Shown here in pieces: positions 10,919 to 20,439 of a stretch of DNA of 31,573 nt. The position numbers and the translations under genes were made by a program. Source of the DNA: Lingula anatina (lineage: Eukaryota; Brachiopoda; Lingulata; Lingulida; Lingulidae). How positions within the stretch are numbered: the stretch's first letter is position 1; each line of letters begins with the position of its first letter. The stretch is from positions 259,358-290,930 of the forward strand of contig NW_019775510.1 of NCBI RefSeq assembly GCF_001039355.2, written 5' to 3'. The notes beneath the pieces were generated by a model. That model was not told the origin of the DNA. It worked only from the letters and a program-made list of their open reading frames with translations, and did not search any database.

Positions 10919-10932
10919 TTTTTTTTTTTTTN

Positions 10933-11309
10933 ATTTTTGTCTTCAGGCGACATAAAAGACAGAAAGAGTGTGTCAGATGCTGAGAGCATTAAAGAAAGAG
11001 GTAAGATGGTATACATCAAATTTAACAGGCATTCATTTATAACACACTTTAAAAATGTACCCACACAATAAGCTGATTCTCTTGCACAATCACTGAGTTA
11101 ATTCACTGTTATCTATTTTTATTGAATGTATATCTTAGAATACATGTATGTGATATCCTTATTGTGGACAAGTATGGTTTCTTTTTTTTCTTCAGATGAT
11201 GTTAAAGACACAACAGCTGTGACACTCAGACATGAAGGAGAGAGGTTTAGGCAGCAGGGGCAATAGAATAGGGATCTATTTATTACACTGATGGAATGTG
11301 ACTGTGAAT

Positions 11310-11348
<39 letters not shown>

Positions 11349-13561
11349 CATACACACTCCTTGTGTTGTGCCAACACAGTTTGTGCTTTTTGCGAGTTTA
11401 AAATGATACTTGGCAAATTTGTTAACTCTAAACAATGGTAAATATTTTGATGCAGTTTCATATGTGAAATAAGATGCACTGACTGCTTATTGAAGGTTAT
11501 TTATTATTGCATATTAGTAAGTAATACTGTGTCATATATTTCAGCTCCCAAGGACTGCTGCCAATCAAGGTGGAGGAAGATGTTAAATCTTTTCACATCT
11601 TGCTTCAGATGCAGGCCAAGAACAGAAATGGTTATTATTATCATCATTCATTATTAAATCTCACCATTTCAGACATTTAGAAATGAAAAAAAATTACAGT
11701 ACAGTATTTATAAAAGAACAGATTAATTTTACGGTCACAAGAAAGTTCTTTTTTTGTTTCCTTGCTTTAATGACATCATAACAAAGTTAACTTTAAAAGA
11801 GTTTTGGAGAAAAACTTAGTCAAACAGCTGGTAAAACTGTTCATGAAAGCAGTAATTATGTGATAGTAGTTAGGAGCTAGTGGTTGTAGAGTTACTGTCA
11901 ACATCTTTTTACAGCTAATACATTTTAACTGAATTATATTTTAATATTTTCATCACATCTATTATTAGCTCTGTGGCATCCAGTTTGAACACTTCAGAAT
12001 ATCATTTTCTTAAAATACTTTTATTTTACTGGTACAATAAAATATTGATTATATGTTATTAAATGGGTTTTGTCTTTCTTTCTTTACTAAATAAAAGAGA
12101 AAATTTTGCTAAAAAGGTGATTTTAAAATTAATAAGTAGCCAGCAATGTTGAAGGGTGGGATGCTGAAGGGGGGTTGTCGTTATCCAAAAAAGTGGATTT
12201 TCTTTACTTGTTTAGTTGATCCAAGTTGGGATACGTCACAGTAATGGTACCATGATAGGTTTTGGACCCTTTCTAGCAAAAAGGGCAATTTTTTCAAACC
12301 CACATCCTTGAATATGGGCCTAAACAAATAATTTGGCCTGTATAACATAAATGAATTTTGATTATAGTTGAAAAACTTTGATTTTCATCCAAACTTTTTT
12401 TCATTTATTACTATATCCATTTGTGACTTTCAAATAATCTTTTTATTTTTATGAACTGTCCCTTAAAGTAGAAAATTACCTTCCTCCAATTTTAAATCTT
12501 TACATCACTCAACTAAAATAGAAATGTCCACTTTATGTCACTCTGCTTTCACTGAAACAAAAACAAACCCAACACTTGGTTATTGTCATGACAGGAAGTT
12601 TTATTACAATAAGTGTGCTAGATGTTAACAGCGCTGAAGACAGCCCTGACAGAAATGTCTGTACATTATTATGTACTCCTTTAATGCACTCATGAAACAT
12701 GCACATACTAATACTAGCTAATACATACTTTTACTTGAAAAGATAATGCTGCAGTAAATTAGGGACCACAGTTGTAGATGTCTAAGTTTAAACATAATGA
12801 ACAATTTGGAGAAGAATAAATACACATTAGGTATACAATGTAAAATGGCTAGTACAAGTGTAATCTTTCAAAAATGTAACTAAATCAAAGTCATGCTTGC
12901 TTTATACATAAAAGAAAATGACTTTATAAAAGAAGATTCAAAGAGAAAAAAATATTCAGAAAAATGGCTTAACTAATAAATGCACATATCAATTCCATTT
13001 TCAATCATTTTGCAATAATTTTGAACACAAATCTGTCACTCAAAAGGCTACACCTCACACTAACTGTTATCAGTAACAGGTAAACAATTCAGAAAAAACC
13101 ATCAGAGAATAAAATATGGGGAAAATTACTAAGGACACCCAGGAGTCCCTCCTTTCACAAGGCAGATATTTAAGATTGTATAACCTTTGACACAAAGCCC
13201 AATACACAAATTGTGCAACAGTTAAGTACAGAGATATTATTCCCAAAGTCTGATATGATAAAAACAAATTTTAAAAAATATCGCTGGAATTGGGGCAGTA
13301 TTGTTTCATATGATATTTACTAACAGCAGAGTAATAGACTGTAGAGACAGGCATACCTGGAAGAAAAGATGTCCCACACAAGCCCATCATTATATACCTT
13401 ACTAGTCATATCATTTATTGTGTTGCAAGGAACCAGTCTGAAAAAGAAATGATAATACAGACATAATAAATGAAAATTTATTTTCAGATAATCTGCCAGC
13501 TGGAGGTGTTTGGTATAGGGACTGTCCTATGTAATCAAATGAGTTTTTTTTTTTTTTTTTT
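10933..13561. repeat. Segmental duplication B, copy 3 (full unit)
   Basis: Follows the N at 10932 and repeats 8312-10931 almost exactly. It ends in poly-T at 13544-13561 and runs on without a gap into unique DNA. The poly-T ending copy 2 (10919-10931) is the same tract, so the copy 2 to copy 3 join fell at a homopolymer. Confidence 0.9.
10947..11680 (+). CDS. Three-exon 3' end of an unrecognised small charged protein, copy B3
   Basis: Exons at 10947-11000, 11196-11244 and 11545-11680, stop at 11678-11680. The encoded residues equal those of B2. The donor of the second exon is changed from GTTAAG to GTTTAG, weaker against the animal consensus GTRAGT. If it fails, translation would run on to the TAG that ends RFRQQGQ in this copy. 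The neighbouring AATAAA is at 12036-12041. Confidence 0.48.
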
Positions 13562-13827
13562 CTTAATTGAGGGTATCGTATGGAGGAGTGATCACTGTAA
13601 ATGGAAAACAAAATCATTAATTTACAAATCACAGTTAAAAAAACAGACAATGACTGTACATTTTAAGATAACTTGTAACGTTTACAAATAATGACCCCAT
13701 TTTAATTAACTTTTATACATGTAATATTGAAAGCATTTTAATGCATTTTAATTAGCGTCTGGTGGCTACAGTGAAAGAACAGAAAAACTTCACAATGTTT
13801 AATGTTTTTAGCGCCACCAGTAAAATA

Positions 13828-13849
13828 ATTGAGAGAGATCTCTCTCAAT
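13828..13849. repeat. 22-bp perfect palindrome
   Basis: ATTGAGAGAGA followed by its exact reverse complement TCTCTCTCAAT, with no spacer. It can form a cruciform. It is next to an inverted GCCACCAG motif, so it may be inside a decayed element. Confidence 0.9.
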
Positions 13850-14417
13850 GATATCTTGCAAGTCAGAATGTAGAAAACAAGGAAACAAATTATGGGGATC
13901 CCACCCATCCAGCAAGTTCTCTTTTTAAATTCTTACCCAGCAATAGTAGACTGCTGACTTTTGAGGACAGTAAACAGTTTTAAGTATTTTTTTTCTTTTT
14001 TGTCTCTCTGCAGTATCAAATATTAATTCCACTTTTAGGCCTAATTCATAAATATTGTAATGTCCAGTGCTTTATTTTAGTTTTATATATCATGAGTCAA
14101 TAAGACACCTAAAACTTTCATGGAAAATAAACTGAAAATAAATCTGGAGATTTATTTTCAGAGTCCTTACGTAGGAAACATCTCGCTAGAGAACGGGTTT
14201 AATTAAGGCATTTTTGTTAGAGGCATTTGTTTATTCTGCTTATTAAAATGAGAAGGGAAAATCAATATCTTTCATCGCATTTACTGGAAATAAAGCTGAA
14301 AGATATCTATCCCCTTCCCTACACAACATTTAACATGTAAGTAAATGCACATTTCCTTAGATAGACTTTTAAAACTCCATTCTGTGAATATGATATAACT
14401 AATATGCCGTTTCACTA

Positions 14418-14460
14418 AAGCCCCCTTTACACTGGACGGCGACCTTTCTGCGTCCCGCAG
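14418..14460. mobile_element. Solitary end of the 22761-22975 MITE family
   Basis: Reads TAAAGCCCCCTTTACACTGG then ACGGCGACCTTTCTGCGTCC, matching the terminal inverted repeat at 22761-22800. It then switches abruptly to unrelated sequence, with no second end found nearby. Confidence 0.65.
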
Positions 14461-15122
14461 TAGGGGAAACTGGGGCTACTGTAGTTGGACCCCGGGGTAA
14501 GTCCCCCCCCCCCCCCGTCAATTTATGAAAAAGCATAACCACGAGGTAAAAATATTGGCCACTTACTCTTGTAAAGTGACCGTAGCCTGCAATGCTTAGA
14601 AAGTGTCGGACGTTAAAAAGTTTTACTTAAGCGGTGAGTCGAAATAAACGATTTTTGCACCAGAAGTAATTTTGTTTAAAAGATTTTATAATCTATTTTC
14701 ACAGAGATGGTCCTCGAAAACAGGTAAGAGAATTTAAATTCATTACTTTGTGTAATATGAAGCTTGATGAAATTATTGATCAAATAGGCCCATGATCATT
14801 ATATAAAGCATGTTACTAGATATAGGTAAAAATTTACAAAGAATTAGCTTCATAGACACAGAAAGCTTCTCGATCCTGGACAACATCTCGACGTGAATTC
14901 CAAGGGAAAAAATGCATCGCCTGATGGGGCCTCAAGTACGGTTACCACTGTTACATAGTACTCTCTTTTTATATAAATGAAATTCATGATATGTGGACAC
15001 TTTTGCAAGAAGTGAATTCTGTACAAAAAGTTCCGAGTATTTAAAAAATTATTATGAGAGTCAGACTCAGAAAAAAATTATAAGAAAAATTATCATATCA
15101 GCGCCCTCTATCATTTATCGCT

Positions 15123-15130
15123 GTCTTCAC
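15123..15130. repeat. Target site duplication of E1 (left), GTCTTCAC
   Basis: Exact match to 16213-16220 on the other side of the element. Confidence 0.85.
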
Positions 15131-15170
15131 GGGGTCCGCCATATAGATAAACGCCCCAATAAAATATTCG

Positions 15171-15302
15171 TCCCGATAGATACGTCTCTATACATACACG
15201 TCTCAATAGATTTACGTCTCGTTAAATTTACGTTCCGATAGATCCACCAACAGATTCCTATAAACCCACATATCTTTAGATCCAGGTACCGCTAGATCCA
15301 TC
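15171..15302 (-). repeat. E1 left 16-bp array
   Basis: Consecutive 16-base units at 15185, 15201, 15217 and 15233 (for example TCTCAATAGATTTACG and TTCCGATAGATCCACC). A 14-base unit precedes them at 15171. After a 22-base unit the 16-base period resumes at 15271 and 15287. The units are reverse complements of those at the right end. Confidence 0.85.
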
Positions 15303-15542
15303 TATCTGACATCGTAATCGGCTAAAAGGCCCATATCAACTTGTGGTACAGGTATGAGGCTTTCGAGTGATAGTCTGGCTGCAAATACTGACCCACTTAG
15401 TGATCTGACTTTATCACAACCTGATATTTATTATTTATTCATTTATTAATGTATTTATATATTTATTAGGTGTTCAAACAAGACATACATGTACGTTAGC
15501 GTCTACACTCTAAAGTTCGGGAACGCGTCGTAAACATGAAAC

Positions 15543-15821
15543 AGAACACATTTTAAGTGTGCAAATATAACATTTTGAGAACGCATTAAACAGTGTTCTG
15601 GCACCTGAACACTAAGCATTGTGAAATATAGAACACATTTTTGTTCTTTTTTTTTTTTTTTTTTTGTTTTTTTGTTTTTTTGTTTTGTTTAGAACACATT
15701 TACATGTAAATTCAGAACACTTTTTACGTGTTCGAATGTTACATTTTAAGAACGCTTTAAACAGTGTTCTGACGCTAGAACAGTAAGCGTTGTGAAATAT
15801 AGAACACATTTTTGTTCTTTT
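15543..15821. repeat. Pair of ~108-bp direct repeats inside E1
   Basis: 15543-15650 and 15713-15821 share AGAACAC, CAGTGTTCTG and ATAGAACACATTTTTGTTCT in order, diverged by perhaps a fifth. They are separated by a poly-T stretch. Both are rich in AGAACA / TGTTCT, which gives many small inverted motifs. Confidence 0.85.
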
Positions 15822-15969
15822 TATGTTCTTTCACAGAGTATTGTGTGAAAACGATCTAGTAGAATAATATATTGCTGGAAGGATTAATATGTGTACTGTC
15901 GCTTTAAAGAAGTGCATTTTATGTACTGAGTAGTATACCAACTATTTTGAGCAATAGTGTACCTGTAAT

Positions 15970-16124
15970 GGATCTATCGGTATTTGGATCTAAAAATACG
16001 TGGATCTATAGGTATGCGGATTTAAAGGACGTGGGTTTATGAGGACGTTGTATCTATAGAAACGCAAATATATAGGACAGCAGTAAAAAATCGGATCTAT
16101 CGGTATTTAAATCTAAAAAGACGT
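15970..16124 (+). repeat. E1 right 16-bp array
   Basis: Seven units in perfect 16-base phase start at 15970, 15986, 16002, 16018, 16034, 16050 and 16066 (for example GGATCTATCGGTATTT, GGATCTATAGGTATGC). After an 11-base break two more follow at 16093 and 16109. The GG start, the TAT/TAA centre and the GACGT or GGTAT tail are conserved, while other positions drift. Confidence 0.88.
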
Positions 16125-16212
16125 TTTTTCCGTTTTTCCTTTATGTATCTATCGGTAACGGGAGTATAGGGACGTGTAATATTTTGGGACTAAATTTTAT
16201 CCGTACGCACCC

Positions 16213-16220
16213 GTCTTCAC
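16213..16220. repeat. Target site duplication of E1 (right), GTCTTCAC
   Basis: Perfect copy of 15123-15130. The same GTCTTCACTA sequence follows the stop codon of the related minus-strand exons at 17309 and 19299, where no element is inserted. Confidence 0.85.
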
Positions 16221-16345
16221 TAGCACAATGTGATTGAATTCATGGACAACGTCACAATCATGTTGAGAATGTTTCTGAGGTCAAGTACTGTAGCATTATC
16301 ACTGTTGTAACTCAACTTCCTCTATTCTCCCGGACCCTTGCAAAC
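16220..16345 (-). pseudogene. Decayed terminal exon F-c
   Basis: Read on the minus strand from an acceptor-like GTTGACAG at 16346, the frame gives VCKGPGE, then an in-frame stop, then RKLSYNSDNATVLDLRNIL and NMIVTLSMNSITLC with a stop at 16220-16222. The C-terminus matches exons F-b (VSTMIVTDSINITQLC) and F-a. The C-GPG motif is shared with F-b. The internal stop makes this copy non-functional if the frame is right. Transposon E1 sits directly behind its stop codon. Confidence 0.45.
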
Positions 16346-16378
16346 CTGTCAACATTGACAACATACGTCCCCCACCCC

Positions 16379-16380
<2 letters not shown>

Positions 16381-16425
<45 letters not shown>
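16381..16425. repeat. (CA)n microsatellite
   Basis: About 22 CA units, just upstream (minus-strand sense) of exon F-c. Confidence 0.95.
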
Positions 16426-16428
<3 letters not shown>

Positions 16429-17280
16429 CTTTTTATGCTTGGGAAAGTAACGCCTCGGTTAGAAATGTGTTGTTACATGTAGCAGTTTGCTACAATAAAA
16501 TACTTTGACTGTACAAAATGATATAGAAAAAAACGACAATTAAGAAATTTATTATATTTCAATTCAAGTCTTTCTATATTTCAAGAAATCCATCAGCTGT
16601 TTTACAACTTAGTCATACTATAACAGCCTGTTTTAATCAATAATTAAAACAAGTCAATTTTTGCGCTCCGATATTTCAGTCTCCGTTGTGTGGCTTTCGT
16701 CGGGGATTCAGCTTTTTTCATACCACAGGTAGAGGTGACACTCACGTCGTTAGCCTAACTTTCAATGTTACTGGAACATTTTTTGAAATATTGTTGAGAT
16801 TTCTTTGTGAAGTCCCAAATATCCCACTTCGCAAAAAATTCATTTTTAATTAAAAAATGAAATAATCATTCTGTCCTTCAAAACTGCACTACTTTTTTTA
16901 GCCATTGTCTATGGGGACAGTTCGGCAAAGCACGAAATCGCATTCACTGGCACTTCTGTTTTGTTTCCTGATCTATATTCTGGTTAGTCGGGCAAATAGG
17001 CCCTAGTGCATACATGAAAATGTGCAATTTTCTAGCAAGTCGGCAAACATACTTGATGTGAAAATTAATCCCTGACAGTTTGTGTAGTTTAAAAATAGCG
17101 AACTTTGACTCCACGTACATCCTATCGGCACTTTTTGTTCCATTTGTAACCTTTTTTAGTTTTAGTTCTTTTCGTAGCGTTGATGCTTTGCTAGTTAACT
17201 AAATATCATATTTTAATTTAAATTTAAATATCATATTGTCATTTTCAATGGATTATTAGGTAATTTCTTTTTAAACATTT
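16426..17280. other. Non-coding stretch
   Basis: No exon or repeat that I can support, apart from a C-rich run at 17283-17298 just beyond it. Confidence 0.5.
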
Positions 17281-17315
17281 CACCCCCCCCCTCCCCGTCT
17301 CGCGTTAAGTCTTCA

Positions 17316-17481
17316 CTAACGCAATTGGCTGATATTTGTGGAGTCCGTCACAATCATGGTTGAGACAGCATCAAAATCAACACACCGCAGCCTCTGGCTA
17401 CCCTCTACCAGGGTCATAGATTGAATTTTCACTAGACATTCAAAGATACGCCTCTGGTTAAATAGATGACTAATTTCTGTA
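17316..17481 (-). CDS. Terminal coding exon F-a, unrecognised family
   Basis: On the minus strand, acceptor CTGCTTTTACAG then one base plus 55 codons ending in TAG at 17316-17318. Reading runs from TEISHLFNQRRIFECLVKIQ through LRCVDFDAVSTMIVTDSTNI to SQLR. It is exactly as long (166 nt) and in the same phase as F-b, and the last 19 codons align without a gap, while the middle differs by compensating indels. The frame actually stays open upstream to about 17555, so the acceptor is a choice, not a necessity. I recognise no domain. Confidence 0.42.
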
Positions 17482-18130
17482 CTGTAAAAGCAGAATATGT
17501 CCACAGCATAATGACTTCGGCCCTGGTAGAGGGAAGTCATTGGATCATTTCCCAACTGAGATTGCTCATTTGAAATGTCTTCACAGTGACAGAAAACATA
17601 TTTTGGGTAAGCAAAAAAGATAAAAAGATTAAAAATGCGAGAGACATTAATAAATAGGGGGGAGACATAAATAAAATCGAAAACCAGATTAATTCAAATA
17701 CAAGCAGAAACATTTAGATGGACAATATTAAATTACACACAAGTATCTAGAACTAAATTCGGAAGTCGCCATTGGAGAGATTATCATTATGAGCGTTCTG
17801 CTAAAGCCAAGGCTACATTTTTCACAGACGCCTTACCATGAAATAGAAATTAATTTTCCGTATTTTTGTACTGTAAGTGTCTTTGGACGTTCGTCGTAAC
17901 ATTTCTGCCACATGACTTCAAAGTTAAAGTAACGGACGCCACACAAGTAGGGGCATATGGACAATACATGGACAACGTACGGACATCTTATACGACAAAT
18001 GAAACCTAGGACTGGATATTCAGTAAATTTTAACTATATTTGTCCGGGAATTATGTGTGCATTTTCTAAATGTTTGCGGGCGCACCTGAGAGAAATTTCA
18101 GTCTCATATATTTGTATTTTTATCAATAAC
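17482..18130. other. Non-coding stretch
   Basis: Apart from the open extension of F-a to 17555 and an inverted echo of CCCTCTACCAGGG at about 17520, I see nothing to annotate. Confidence 0.45.
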
Positions 18131-18132
18131 TG

Positions 18133-18194
18133 TTTGTGCGCGCGCGCGTCTTTGTGTGTGTGTGTGCGTGTGTGTGTGTGTGTGGGGGGGGGGT
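18133..18194. repeat. CG/GT-rich simple repeat ending in poly-G
   Basis: GCGCGCGCG, then interrupted GT units, then about ten G. Apparent protein frames here (VCVCVCV) are repeat artefacts. Confidence 0.9.
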
Positions 18195-18474
18195 TCTGTC
18201 CTTTATAAGGGTAACGAAACGAGATCTGCACATTGCTCAATCGATTGGTTTCCTAGATTTAATTGTATTGTCATCACAGCCACGTGCAGTGAGTATTACT
18301 TATATACAACCTATGCCAGTAATATATTGCCTTCTATACTACTGCTCTTATACTACTACTCTCACCACTACTACTTCATCTTGTAGGCCTACTACTACAT
18401 GCACTGCTACTACTACTTACACTGCCTCAGGTATGCTGAGGTGAGTTTCCAGAAGTCTCTTAGATGCTGTTGGC

Positions 18475-19089
18475 AGGCCTACCCAACTACCAGACTCGAC
18501 ACCTACGGATCCAGAATAAACCGGTATATCAGACCACACTACCCGTTTTCAAGGTGTGTTTCAGATCGCATTACAGAGTATCATACCCCATCACAAATTT
18601 ACCTGTCATGCGGGTATCGCGCCTCGTTTTCGTCAAGTAGGAGTCGTATGAATACAACAACATGGCGACAGACGACTCCCTCAATCTTGTCCATCCCGCT
18701 AGCCATGAAAATATTTAACCCCCGACAGAATATGCTTCCGCTATCAAAATTACGTCTTCTTTTCTAAATTAATATATAAGTTTGCAAGTTCTTATTTACA
18801 AAACATCACTAGCCATGTTCGAACCTAAATTTTATGTTAAAAAATTGCGGTATTGTTAGAATTTTACCATAAACAGGGAAATTGCAGCAGCGCATGAATC
18901 TAGATGAGATGCACTACTTTCCAACCCCGCTTAGGATCATCGCTATCACATGGCGCACCAGGCAAAATCGGTGTGGTGGCTGATACTCTGTAATGCGATC
19001 TGACACACACCTTGAAAACAGGTAGTGTGGACTGATATACCGGTTTATTCTGGATCTGTAGGTGCCGAGTCTGGTAGTTGGGTAGGCCT
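18475..19089. mobile_element. Inverted repeat of 109-bp arms, 397-bp spacer
   Basis: Arm 18475-18583 (AGGCCTACCCAACTACCAGA ...) is repeated in reverse complement at 18981-19089 with about 10 mismatches and equal length. The spacer contains AATACAACAACATGGCGACA with a short 18-codon frame, not supported as a gene. This could be a foldback or MITE-like element, although no target duplication is obvious, or an inverted duplication able to give hairpin RNA. Confidence 0.8.
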
Positions 19090-19304
19090 GGTTGGGGACA
19101 ACCTGGAAATATTTGTTCCTCGTGAGTTAGTGCAACTGTTGTTACGAACAGATATTTTTGTGTCTCCCTTCCTCTCTCCTACATCCATCCTCGTTATAAT
19201 CCCTCACCCCTCCCCCTCCACCACATTCCCCTTCAAACACTCTAATCATTTCAATACGCGTACATGCTATCTCCCTCCCCTCCCCGTCTCACGTTATGTC
19301 TTCA

Positions 19305-19470
19305 CTAACACAATTGGGTGATATTTATGGAATCCGTCACAATCATGGTTGAGACAGCATCAGAATCAGCTGGAGTCTCGCTTGTATTGTTGAAAGGACA
19401 GTAGTAACTCCTACCAGGGCCACACAGAGAATTTTTCATTAAAATGTCACAGATATTTTTCTGGCTAATT
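19305..19470 (-). CDS. Terminal coding exon F-b, cysteine-containing, unrecognised family
   Basis: Minus strand, acceptor-like CTGGTGCAG then one base plus 55 codons to a TAG at 19305-19307. It reads ISQKNICDILMKNSLCGPGR, then SYYCPFNNTSETPADSDAVS, then TMIVTDSINITQLC. Four cysteines, two N-glycosylation-type sites (NNT, NIT) and no stop argue for real coding sequence, possibly extracellular. Relative to F-a the last 19 codons carry both silent and conservative changes. A possible first exon lies at 19735-19820 on the same strand with compatible phase. I cannot name the family. Confidence 0.48.
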
Positions 19471-19734
19471 CTGCACCAGTTTTTGTGTTGTATAGCGAGA
19501 AACTTTGAAATAAAAATAATAAAACACCCCCGTCCCCCAGCCGACCCCTGGTGGAGAGTAGAAGGACTGCCTATTGGTCATATTGGCTGCTCTCCTCACC
19601 TTCGGCTCCGTGGCAGAATATAGCATAATTTATTTGTATGATATGATTTATTAGTGTATTCATTTTTTAAAAGCAATATGTGATAAATGTATGTGAGTTG
19701 CACTTTTTGTCTGTGGCAGTTCCCAAAGATTGTT

Positions 19735-19820
19735 AACTGAGATAACAGGTTAGAGCTATCGTTTGAGTCTGAATTGAGGTCGTCTTCCGAAGAGCGGTAC
19801 CTTTTACTGGACCGGTCCAT
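19735..19820 (-). CDS. Candidate first exon (serine-rich N-terminus)
   Basis: Minus-strand ATG at 19818-19820 in good context (AAAATGG). It encodes MDRSSKRYRSSEDDLNSDSN followed by DSSNLLS, a serine- and aspartate-rich, presumably disordered start. A GTTAAC donor-like site after TCTCA leaves two bases, the phase required by F-b at 19470, giving a hypothetical two-exon gene with a ~265-bp intron. The donor is weak, and the frame remains open for 46 more codons. A CK2-like acidic serine cluster is visible but common. Confidence 0.33.
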
Positions 19821-19840
19821 TTTAAGAGACTTGACTTGGC

Positions 19841-20092
19841 ATGTACGTAAGAGTGTTACCTAAATGGACCCCCCTCCCTCCTCTCTCGACACGGTTGGGT
19901 GATAAATTGGCAGCTTTAAAGCGGGGAGCAGTTCAGAAGAACTTGCGAAAGGTAGTAAAAGCCTCTGCAGAGAATTTACGTCTTATAAGACCTCGCAAAG
20001 TGAAGACATCCAGTTTTTACTTTAAAATGCACCTCCCAGTGCGAACAAGGTTATGTCTGACGTTACGAGGTTTACGAATACGAATGTATTGA
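19841..20092 (+). CDS. Possible basic 83-codon reading frame
   Basis: ATG at 19841, stop at 20090-20092. After a proline-rich start it reads LGDKLAALKRGAVQKNLRKV followed by VKASAENLRLIRPRKVKTSS, a very basic, helix-compatible stretch with plausible codon usage. It is divergent from the candidate exon at 19735-19820, only 21 bases apart. ATGTAC|GTAAGA at the very start is also a good splice donor, so the ATG may belong to an exon that ends there. No family recognised; a chance frame is possible. Confidence 0.25.
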   Translation: MYVRVLPKWTPLPPLSTRLGDKLAALKRGAVQKNLRKVVKASAENLRLIRPRKVKTSSFYFKMHLPVRTRLCLTLRGLRIRMY

Positions 20093-20439
20093 TATTTAAA
20101 AGGTGTATCAACTGCAAAAGCGTGTCAACACCTCATCAGAATTTAGTGCAGTGATATATGTCAAGTGCGTGCAGGTTTTTTTCACCTCCTGACTGGGGTA
20201 ATGGAGTATGGGGTGGTCCACGAAGCATAATGTTTACATGGGGAGATTTTAGTCTTGCAGTACTACCAGAGCGGATGAATGTTAGTGCTAGGTATCGTAT
20301 TGTTGGTGCTAAATAAGTGTGTGGTGTGTTGGTTAATTCGTGGATTTTGTGGTTTCAAGTTTCACAGAGGTGTATCATCGTTGCTCATTCTAGCACCATA
20401 AATGGCTGCCATCCTTTAAAATACGAAAAATGTGCACCC

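Larger units (their letters stand above)
8312..10931. repeat. Segmental duplication B, copy 2 (full unit)
   Basis: Bounded by single Ns at 8311 and 10932. Starts with the splice acceptor region of exon 1 and ends in a poly-T run at 10919-10931. It is closer to copy 3 than to copy 1: both lack the MITE and share the exon changes. About 10256-10931 has no counterpart in copy 1 but matches 12877-13561 of copy 3. Confidence 0.9.
13562..15122. other. Non-coding stretch with palindrome and MITE remnants
   Basis: No supported exon. It contains the palindrome at 13828-13849, an inverted pair CTGGTGGC / GCCACCAG around 13758-13819, a single MITE end at 14418-14460, a fragment with GGGGCTACTGTAGTTGGACCCC resembling the 20440 element ends at about 14461-14500, and a poly-C tract near 14503-14516. 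Confidence 0.5.
15131..16212 (+). mobile_element. E1: transposon with inverted subterminal 16-bp repeat arrays
   Basis: A 1,082-bp insertion flanked by perfect 8-bp duplications GTCTTCAC. It begins GGGGTCCGCCATATAG and ends TCCGTACGCACCC, so the outermost bases are GGGG.C inverted. Both ends carry runs of a degenerate 16-bp unit: left about 15171-15302 (core ATAGATNNACG), right about 15970-16124 (core GGATCTATAGGTA), in opposite orientation, so the ends could fold back on each other. The middle holds two ~108-bp direct repeats and no coding capacity. A longer relative, E2, lies at 25996-27768. Eight-base duplications occur in Mutator-, Merlin-, P- and most hAT-type elements; I cannot assign a superfamily. 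Confidence 0.85.

Noticed and set aside
14993-15241. 82-codon plus-strand frame
   Set aside because: It runs into the 16-bp array of E1, has no ATG start, and ends within repeat units.
15970-16124. CRISPR array
   Set aside because: Units are contiguous 16-mers without spacers, degenerate, and lie within a transposon of a eukaryotic genome.
18662-18718. ATGGCGACAGAC mini-frame (18 codons) with good start context
   Set aside because: No donor site and no partner exon; it lies inside the spacer of an inverted repeat.
18399-18767. 122-codon plus-strand frame
   Set aside because: It crosses one arm of the inverted repeat and a CTACTA-rich stretch, and its composition is not protein-like.
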